Below, in pieces: positions 5,669 to 10,744 of a DNA stretch of 10,744 bases. Within the stretch, counting starts at the first letter, position 1. Each line of letters opens with the position of its first letter. A program made the position numbers and the translations under genes. The notes beneath the pieces were generated by a model, which saw only the letters and a list, made by a program, of their open reading frames with translations, did no database searches and was not told the DNA's origin. Source of the stretch: an uncultured Clostridia bacterium (lineage in GTDB: Bacteria > Bacillota > Clostridia > Christensenellales > UBA1242). Where the stretch lies: contig CALBHW010000006.1 of assembly GCA_937893125.1 (NCBI GenBank), forward strand, positions 1-10,744. Direction: 5' to 3'.

Positions 5669-7054
5669 TTAATTATCTCCAAATATCTTAGAAGTAATAT
5701 AACTTTTTAAGTTCTCTATTTTAATTCTATCTTGTTTCATTGTGTCGCGGTCTCTAACTGTAACCGTGTTATCTTCGAGTGTGTCGAAGTCAATTGTGAC
5801 ACAAAGTGGCGTCCCGATTTCGTCGTGGCGTCGGTATCTTTTCCCGATACTGCCCGATTCGTCATAGTCACACACAAAATCTTTTTGGAGCCCTTTGAAA
5901 ACCTCGTGTGCTTTTTCGCTTAAATTCTTTTGAAGTGGCAAAACCGCAACTTTAATTGGTGCAAGTCTTGGTAAAATTTTAAGAACGACTCTTGTTTCGC
6001 CATCGTCAAGAGTTTCTTCCGTGTAAGCGTTAGCAATAAGTGTTAGGAACAGTCTATCGGCACCTACGGAAAATTCAACGATATATGGGATGAATTTTTC
6101 GCCAGTAACTGGATCTGTATAAAGCATATTTTTGCCTGAATATTTTTGATGTTGTGTCAAATCATAATTTGTTCTATTATGAATTCCATTTAGCTCTTCC
6201 CATCCAAATGGATAATGGAAAACGATATCAGTAGCAGCCTTTGCATAAAACGCAAGCTTGTCATGATCCTTAAAACGGAGTTTTTCTTCTGGGAGACCAA
6301 GAGTGTGATAAAATTTCATAACTTTGTGTTTGTATTCGTCAAAAATCTTCTCGTCTTGCCCTTCTTTACAGAATAGTTGATATTCCATTTGTTCGAATTC
6401 AATTGTTCTAAAAATAAAGTTTCCTGGAGTAATTTCATTTCTAAACGATTTCCCAATTTGACCTATTCCAAATGGAATTTTTGCACGCATTGTTCGTTGG
6501 ACATTAAGAAAATTAACATATTCGCCTTGACAAGTTTCTGGACGGAGATAAATCACATCACTGTTGTCCTCGGTAACTCCTCTTTTTGTTTGAAACATCA
6601 AATTGAAGTTTTTAATTTCAGTAAAATCACACTTTCCGCAGTTTGGGCATTTGATATTGTGTTCTTTTATGTAGTTAGACATTTCGTCTTTACTCATAAG
6701 GTCAACAGCCATTTCAATGCCGTGTTTTGTATTATAGTCTTCAATTAAAGTGTCTGCTCTGTGGCGAGTTTTACAGTTTTTACAGTCCATTTTAGGATCA
6801 GAAAACGAAGCTACATGTCCGCTCGCTTCCCACACGCGTGGGTTCATAAGAATTGCACAGTCTACACCGTAACTATTTTCGTCTTTTGTAACAAAATAAT
6901 CCCACCAAGCGCGTTTAATATTATTTTTGAGTTCAACTCCGAGTGGACCGTAATCCCAAGTGTTAGCAAGCCCCCCGTAGATTTCACTGCCTGGGAATAC
7001 AAATCCCCTATTTTTGCAGTATGCAACCAATTTTTGCATAGTAAGTTCTTCCAT
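5669..7054 (-). CDS. glyS: Glycyl-tRNA synthetase, single-chain dimeric type
   Basis: This cytoplasmic class II enzyme attaches glycine to tRNA-Gly. At 461 residues it is the one-chain (alpha-2, GlyQS) form, not the two-subunit form. Motif 1 lies around LANTWDYGPLG (29-39). A zinc-type cysteine set is seen at Cys91, Cys94, Cys136 and Cys139. Motif 2 includes FRNEITPGNFIFRT (204-217) and FEQMEY (220-225), and motif 3 is at GADRLFLTLI (331-340). The anticodon-binding domain spans about 360-461. Two normally strict spots differ: RPETCQGEY (171-179) where RPETAQGIF is usual, and EFSVGADR where EPSAGVDR or a close variant is usual. This suggests a divergent lineage, since all motif cores are kept. 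The ATG has AAGAAGGA (7062-7069) just upstream. The gene starts 35 bp after ackA, so the two are probably co-transcribed, and there is no T-box leader between them. Confidence 0.96.
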   Translation of the reverse strand: MEELTMQKLVAYCKNRGFVFPGSEIYGGLANTWDYGPLGVELKNNIKRAWWDYFVTKDENSYGVDCAILMNPRVWEASGHVASFSDPKMDCKNCKTRHRADTLIEDYNTKHGIEMAVDLMSKDEMSNYIKEHNIKCPNCGKCDFTEIKNFNLMFQTKRGVTEDNSDVIYLRPETCQGEYVNFLNVQRTMRAKIPFGIGQIGKSFRNEITPGNFIFRTIEFEQMEYQLFCKEGQDEKIFDEYKHKVMKFYHTLGLPEEKLRFKDHDKLAFYAKAATDIVFHYPFGWEELNGIHNRTNYDLTQHQKYSGKNMLYTDPVTGEKFIPYIVEFSVGADRLFLTLIANAYTEETLDDGETRVVLKILPRLAPIKVAVLPLQKNLSEKAHEVFKGLQKDFVCDYDESGSIGKRYRRHDEIGTPLCVTIDFDTLEDNTVTVRDRDTMKQDRIKIENLKSYITSKIFGDN

Positions 7055-7089
7055 AATAAATCCTTCTTTGTAAGTGATGAAAACCTTAT

Positions 7090-8292
7090 TTATGCTCTTT
7101 CGACAACAGCTTTGGTTTGACGAGCGATGCTCATTTCTTCGTCTGTTGGGATTACATAAACTGCGACTTTTGAACTGTCTTTTGAAATTTTATAGTTGAC
7201 ACCACGGACAAAATTATTGTTTTCATCGTTGTCAAAAGCGACACCGAGATAGTCCAACCCGTCCATAACTTGTTCTCTGATGTCTGCCCTATTTTCGCCT
7301 GTCCCAGCGCTGAAAGCAATAGCATCGACACCGCCCATAACCGCTGAGTATGCGCCGATATATTTTTTGATTGAATAACAGAACATATCAATAGCGAGTC
7401 TTGACCTATCGTCTCCGTCTTCTTTTGCCTTTATAATGTCACGGATGTCGTTACTTATCCCTGTAACGCCAAGAAGCCCACTTTTTTTGTTGAGAGCGTT
7501 TAAAACGTCAACGACATTTTCTTGTTCCTTATCCATAATAAACTCAACAACAGCAGGGTCGATATCACCGCTTCTTGTTCCCATCATAAGCCCTTCAAGT
7601 GGCGTAAAGCCCATAGATGTATCTACACATTTGCCGTATTTTACAGCTGCTACGCTCGCGCCGTTTCCGATATGACAAGAGATAATTCTAAGTTGAGAAA
7701 TATCTTTTCCCATTTCCTTTGCAAGTTCTTTTGCTATATATTCGTGACTTGTACCATGGAAACCATATTTTCTAACTCCATATTTTTCGTACCAAGCATA
7801 AGGAACGGCATATCTATATGCGTAGTCTGGCATTGTTGCGTGGAAAGCGGTATCAAAAATACAGACATTTTTCTTACCTTTCATAACCTTTTGGCACGCT
7901 TCAATACCTTGTATATTTGCTGGCATATGAAGAGGTCCAAGAGGAATAAAGCTCTTTAAATCCTTCATAACTTCAGGTGTAACAAGCGTCGCTTCCCCGT
8001 ATTTCCCACCTCCATGAAGAACGCGGTGCCCGATTGCACTGATTTCGTCAAGTGAAGAAATAACTCCGTTTTCCTTATCAACAAGCATTTTAAGGACCAA
8101 TTCCAAACCTTCAGAATGGTCTTTCATAGGTCGTTTAACCTCAACCGCCTTACCATTAACTTTATGTGTAAGTTGTGCGCTAGAACTCCCGATTCTTTCA
8201 ACTAAACCTTTTGCAAGTAACTTCTCTCCATCCATATCAATAAGTTGATATTTGATTGAACTGCTACCTGCGTTTATAACTAAAATTTTCAT
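7090..8292 (-). CDS. ackA: Acetate kinase
   Basis: This enzyme converts acetyl phosphate and ADP to acetate and ATP, the energy-yielding last step of acetate fermentation in the cytoplasm. The start chosen is the ATG at 8292, giving 400 residues, the standard family length. AAGGAG lies 7 nt upstream, and the protein opens with MKILVINAGSSSIKYQL. The frame is open 16 codons further upstream, but that stretch overlaps the promoter. Active-site residues align with those of the Methanosarcina enzyme: Asn7, Arg90 (GHRVLHGGG), His122, Asp147 (FDTAFH), His179 (GFHGTSHEY), Arg240 (GTRSGD) and the Glu pair at 385-386. The adenosine-side motif GTGENRADIRE (330-340) is intact. pta lies upstream on the same strand, 248 bp away, and glyS follows downstream. 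Confidence 0.98.
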   Translation of the reverse strand: MKILVINAGSSSIKYQLIDMDGEKLLAKGLVERIGSSSAQLTHKVNGKAVEVKRPMKDHSEGLELVLKMLVDKENGVISSLDEISAIGHRVLHGGGKYGEATLVTPEVMKDLKSFIPLGPLHMPANIQGIEACQKVMKGKKNVCIFDTAFHATMPDYAYRYAVPYAWYEKYGVRKYGFHGTSHEYIAKELAKEMGKDISQLRIISCHIGNGASVAAVKYGKCVDTSMGFTPLEGLMMGTRSGDIDPAVVEFIMDKEQENVVDVLNALNKKSGLLGVTGISNDIRDIIKAKEDGDDRSRLAIDMFCYSIKKYIGAYSAVMGGVDAIAFSAGTGENRADIREQVMDGLDYLGVAFDNDENNNFVRGVNYKISKDSSKVAVYVIPTDEEMSIARQTKAVVERA

Positions 8293-8320
8293 AAATAACT
8301 CCTTTTGTGTTCTAGCACTT

Positions 8321-8349
8321 ATTATATCAAATTGTAGCAAAAAATCAAA
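8321..8349 (-). promoter_or_regulatory. Sigma-A-type promoter of ackA
   Basis: On the minus strand a consensus -10 box TATAAT (8321-8326) is preceded by TTTGAT (8344-8349) at 17 nt, or TTGATT (8343-8348) at 16 nt. Transcription would begin near 8314, leaving a short leader of about 20 nt that contains the AAGGAG ribosome binding site of ackA. ackA and glyS can therefore be expressed independently of pta. Confidence 0.8.
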
Positions 8350-8351
8350 GC

Positions 8352-8420
8352 AAAAAACGCGATAATTTGCATATTTAAGCCATTTTTAGTGGAATAAATA
8401 AGTGATAAAACGCGTTTTTT
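8352..8420. promoter_or_regulatory. Paired AAAACGCG sites and palindrome upstream of the ackA promoter
   Basis: AAAAAACGCG (8352-8361) and CGCGTTTTTT (8411-8420) form a perfect 10-bp inverted repeat. The right arm lies in a 12-bp palindrome AAAACGCGTTTT (8407-8418), so AAAACGCG also recurs directly 53 bp apart, near five helical turns. The left site begins 3 bp upstream of the -35 box. An operator is plausible but unproven; no known regulator site is recognised. Confidence 0.35.
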
Positions 8421-8540
8421 AACTGTCGCCCACATAAATAGATAACACCTTTTGAGTAAAAATGCAACAAAAATTGAGTATTTAATTAAAATTTATCTGA
8501 AAAAGCAAAAAACAATAAAATAGAGTCCCGCCACCTTATA

Positions 8541-9533
8541 CTAGTTCTGTGACGCCTGAATACAAGTGATAGCGGTCATAAGAACTATATCTTTTACTTT
8601 ACAGCCACGCGAAAGGTCATTTACAGGCTTCTTGAATCCTTGCATTATAACTCCAACAGCGTCCATTTTTCCAAATCTTTCCATAAGTTTGTAGCCAATG
8701 TTGCCTGCATTCAAGTCTGGGAAAATTAAGACATTTGCTTTGCCCGCAACGGAGCTTCCTGCTCCCTTTCTTTTTGCAACTTCTTTAACGATAGCGCAAT
8801 CTAGTTGCATTTCTCCGTCTACGTTCAGTTTTAAATCTTCTGACTTTATAAGGTTCAACGTCTCTCTCACTTTTAGAATTGTTGGGTCGCTATCTCCCCC
8901 ACTTCCAAAACTGGAATAAGATAATAACGCTACATTCGGATTTATTCCGCATAGGCTGGTTGCAGTTTTGACTGTTGACAGAGTTATATCCTTTAGGTCA
9001 CTCGCTGTTGGATTAACATTTAAAGCACAATCTGATACAAAAACAACACCGTTTTCGCCATAACCGCTTTTACCTAACATCATAAAACAAGAAGATACGA
9101 TGTTAACATTTTCCTTTGTTTTTATAATTTGAAGGGCGGGTCTAAGAGTATTTGCTGTTGTGTTCTCTGCACCTCCCAAGTATCCGTCAGCAAACCCCGA
9201 ATATACAAGCATAGACGCAAAATAGTTATTATCCTTTAAAAGTTCTCTTGCTTTTTTCTCATCAACACCTTTCTTGCTTCTTAGCTCGACGAGCTTTGCA
9301 ACGAACTCTTCTGTCAGTTCACTTGTTTCAGGGTTTATAATAACCGCACCTTTTAGATGTTTTGATTTTGATAAGATTCTTTCTTCATCTCCAAGTAAAA
9401 TAACATTGGCAATCTTATGCCTTAAAACATATTCAACGGCTTTTATTACTCTATCGCTTATCTCTGCTTCTGGGTAAACAATAGTTTTGTTGAGCTTTTT
9501 CGCTTTCTTTATTAGGCTTTGTACATTAAACAC
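8541..9533 (-). CDS. pta: Phosphate acetyltransferase (Pta)
   Basis: This enzyme exchanges acetyl-CoA and phosphate for acetyl phosphate and CoA, feeding acetate kinase. I chose the GTG at 9533, giving 330 residues, because AAGGAG (9540-9545) lies 6 nt before it. The upstream TTG at 9560 would place this binding site inside the gene and lacks one of its own. The length matches the short Pta class. Motifs present are ADGYLGGAENTTANTLRP (115-132, usually with GAxHTTADTLRP), PDLNAGNIGYKL (272-283) and NDLSRGC (305-311), with Ser308 and Arg309 at the positions of catalytic Ser309 and Arg310 of the Methanosarcina enzyme. The N-terminal regulatory domains of long Pta proteins are absent. The product acts with AckA, although ackA has its own promoter. 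No clear terminator follows the gene. Confidence 0.96.
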   Translation of the reverse strand: MFNVQSLIKKAKKLNKTIVYPEAEISDRVIKAVEYVLRHKIANVILLGDEERILSKSKHLKGAVIINPETSELTEEFVAKLVELRSKKGVDEKKARELLKDNNYFASMLVYSGFADGYLGGAENTTANTLRPALQIIKTKENVNIVSSCFMMLGKSGYGENGVVFVSDCALNVNPTASDLKDITLSTVKTATSLCGINPNVALLSYSSFGSGGDSDPTILKVRETLNLIKSEDLKLNVDGEMQLDCAIVKEVAKRKGAGSSVAGKANVLIFPDLNAGNIGYKLMERFGKMDAVGVIMQGFKKPVNDLSRGCKVKDIVLMTAITCIQASQN

Positions 9534-9602
9534 TTTTGTCTCCTTTTTTGTTTCAATCAATTTAAAATATAAAATTTAATAACAAGTTTTTTGGTAGTAA
9601 TT

Positions 9603-9617
9603 CCTAAAAGATTTAGG
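9603..9617. other. Small perfect hairpin between ylbK-like gene and pta
   Basis: CCTAAA and TTTAGG are separated by 3 nt, in the 128-bp gap between the patatin-like gene and the pta start. No T-run follows on either strand, so it is not a standard terminator. It may be an operator or chance. Confidence 0.3.
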
Positions 9618-9661
9618 TAAGATATGCTAACTGTTTTATTTTAAGTAATTGTAACTTCATG

Positions 9662-10456
9662 CTATTTAACGCACTCTTCTACAACCTTTAAAATGTCTGG
9701 CAACATTTTTCTAGCAATCTTTTCTCCATATGCAATAGATTTCTTAGCATCTTCCGCACTAAATTTAGTGAACGACACATTTGGTTGGTCGATTTTAATA
9801 TAAACATCGCCTTTATCCACCTGTGCCTTAACAAGGTTGGAAACCGTAAGATTGCAAGAACTAATTAAAATATCTATTGCCGACTTTAAATTGTTTTCTT
9901 TTTTATAGAAAGAACACACATCAACCGCGATTACAATATCGGCGCCACGTTCTCTAGCATCTTGAACTGGAAGATTGTCGCTCGAACCGCCGTCGACTAG
10001 TACCATTTTGTCTTGTCTAATTGGTTTGTAAATTCCAGGAATAGACATACTTGCGCGAATTGCAGTTGTAAGATGTCCCTTGTCAAAAACATATTTTTTA
10101 CCAGAAACAAGGTCAGACGCAATACAGAAAAACTGCTTATCGCAATCTTCAATTTCCTTATCACCAATAATTTTGTTTATAAACTTGGTTACTTTTTTAC
10201 CATACAAAAGCCCGTCATCAACAAGAGAAAAAAGGTTTATATCGACGATTTGCTTCCTAGAAAACTTAGTCAAAATTTCTTCCATTTTTTCGATTGTAAC
10301 ACCTGCAGAATAAAGCCCGCCAACAATCGCTCCCATTGACGTTCCACCCACTATATCTATATCTATTCCATTTTCTTCTAAAACTTTTATAACTCCAATA
10401 TGCGCAAATCCATACGCCGAGCCACCGCTTAAAACAAGTCCAATTTTTTTTGACAT
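9662..10456 (-). CDS. ylbK: Patatin-like phospholipase, YlbK/RssA-type
   Basis: This is a predicted serine lipid acyl hydrolase with a Ser-Asp dyad, 264 residues long, close to Bacillus YlbK. The oxyanion-hole glycine motif is GGSAYGFAHIG (11-21), the nucleophile elbow is GTSMG with Ser40, and the partner aspartate is Asp155 in VDGGSSDNLPV. RASMSIPGIYKP (134-145) is also typical of the family. There is no signal peptide or membrane helix, so a cytoplasmic or peripheral location is expected. The ATG at 10456 has AGGAG 6 nt upstream and a good promoter. A YlbJ-like gene is transcribed away from it. The ylbJ-ylbK pairing is known from Bacillus, where both point the same way. Its substrate and cell role are not settled in the family, so the symbol reflects likely orthology only. 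Confidence 0.88.
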   Translation of the reverse strand: MSKKIGLVLSGGSAYGFAHIGVIKVLEENGIDIDIVGGTSMGAIVGGLYSAGVTIEKMEEILTKFSRKQIVDINLFSLVDDGLLYGKKVTKFINKIIGDKEIEDCDKQFFCIASDLVSGKKYVFDKGHLTTAIRASMSIPGIYKPIRQDKMVLVDGGSSDNLPVQDARERGADIVIAVDVCSFYKKENNLKSAIDILISSCNLTVSNLVKAQVDKGDVYIKIDQPNVSFTKFSAEDAKKSIAYGEKIARKMLPDILKVVEECVK

Positions 10457-10475
10457 TTAAAACTCCTACTATTTT

Positions 10476-10505
10476 ATTATAGGTAAAAATTGTCCTTTTT
10501 TACAA
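10476..10505 (-). promoter_or_regulatory. Promoter of the patatin-like gene
   Basis: The minus strand reads TTGTAA (10500-10505), an 18-nt spacer and TATAAT (10476-10481), followed by AGGAG (10463-10467) and the ATG. The -10 box is consensus, and the -35 box matches in four of six positions. The leader is short. Confidence 0.65.
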
Positions 10506-10547
10506 ACAATTTTACATATTTTTTTTGCTACAAAAATAATAATTATT

Positions 10548-10744
10548 ATGAAAAAGTCAAAAATTGGCCAATTTTTTAAAGCAAATTATGAATTTTTACT
10601 TTCCATTACCTTACTTTGTATAATTTTTATCGTTTCATTTAAACCGACACAATATGTTGAAGCGTCATTTGTAGGTCTAAAAGTTTGGGCTACAATTGTT
10701 TTGCCTAGTCTATTTTTTTTCTTTTTTGCGACAAAAGTTCTTAC
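10548..10744 (+). CDS. ylbJ: YlbJ (SpoVV)-like integral membrane protein, 3' end off window
   Basis: Only the first 65 or so codons are visible. After a basic start (MKKSKIGQFFKANYEF) comes a first hydrophobic helix at about 17-31. Then follows a segment containing EASFVGLKVWATIVLPSL (about 38-55), leading into a second strongly hydrophobic stretch rich in Phe. The GLxxW....LPSLxPF-like pattern is what I know from YlbJ proteins of Bacillus and Clostridia, members of the nucleoside-recognition (Gate) membrane family. In Bacillus YlbJ was renamed SpoVV and is needed for dipicolinic acid transport into the developing spore. Adjacency to a YlbK-like gene supports the call. No good ribosome binding site precedes the ATG: the upstream bases are A and T runs. 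Confidence is limited by the short visible part. Confidence 0.65.
   Translation, partial: MKKSKIGQFFKANYEFLLSITLLCIIFIVSFKPTQYVEASFVGLKVWATIVLPSLFFFFFATKVL

Noticed and set aside
6377..7120. Plus-strand frames antisense to glyS
   Set aside because: They are shadows of a strongly conserved gene and have no recognisable protein features.
7436..7959. Plus-strand frames antisense to ackA
   Set aside because: They lie opposite the conserved catalytic core of acetate kinase; no ribosome binding site.
8293..8340. 16-codon N-terminal extension of acetate kinase
   Set aside because: It overlaps the -10 box, lacks a ribosome binding site and has no counterpart in the family; the ATG at 8292 has AAGGAG.
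8500..8540. T-box-like string (GGTGGCGGGACTC, minus strand) after pta
   Set aside because: It lacks the ACC core of the T-box consensus, has no space for the specifier stem, and no terminator or antiterminator pair follows.
8529..8554. Terminator for pta (CGTCAC/GTGGCG stem)
   Set aside because: The stem is only 6 bp with a wobble and 14-nt loop, and the nearest T-run is about 15 nt away.
9534..9560. TTG start for pta at 9560
   Set aside because: The clear AAGGAG lies inside this extension, 6 nt before a GTG that gives the standard Pta length.
10013..10339. Plus-strand frames antisense to the patatin-like gene
   Set aside because: They are composition-driven shadows of a well-supported gene.
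10506..10547. Sigma-E promoter for the ylbJ-like gene
   Set aside because: CATATTTT resembles one half of the consensus, but no matching partner box stands at the right spacing.

Overview
The window is AT-rich bacterial DNA with strong AGGAG-type ribosome binding sites and TTG/GTG as well as ATG starts. It carries a one-chain glycyl-tRNA synthetase, a pta-ackA pair and neighbours resembling Bacillus YlbJ/YlbK. Together these suggest a low-GC Gram-positive of the Clostridia (Bacillota), probably from a poorly characterised lineage. The YlbJ (SpoVV)-like protein is compatible with a spore-forming ancestry but does not prove sporulation.

Left block (1-4320, + strand): three tightly packed genes form an apparent operon. 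The first is cut by the window edge. It begins with what looks like the wing and last helix of a PadR-type DNA-binding domain, continues into a very long acidic low-complexity linker, and ends in four predicted membrane helices. It is followed by a BcrA/NatA-like ABC ATPase and an ABC-2 permease with a large extracytoplasmic domain. The simplest reading is a regulator tethered to the membrane that controls, or senses through, the adjacent exporter. This is the most unusual protein architecture here.

Middle: a bidirectional terminator (4499-4521) separates the exporter operon from convergent minus-strand genes. rnhA (RNase HI, 4663-5175) is followed, going right, by about 490 bp of non-coding DNA. 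This stretch is packed with short near-perfect inverted repeats and holds two direct-repeat units (about 292 and 142 bp) sharing 16-bp starts and 62-bp ends. It is the main unexplained DNA structure in the window.

Right block (5669-10456, - strand, transcribed right to left): a YlbK-like patatin phospholipase, pta, ackA and glyS. Pta and AckA form the acetyl-CoA / acetyl-phosphate / acetate ATP-yielding branch. ackA has its own sigma-A-like promoter, and glyS lies 35 bp behind it with no room for a T-box leader, so the two are probably co-transcribed. A divergent YlbJ-like membrane protein starts at 10548 and runs off the right edge.
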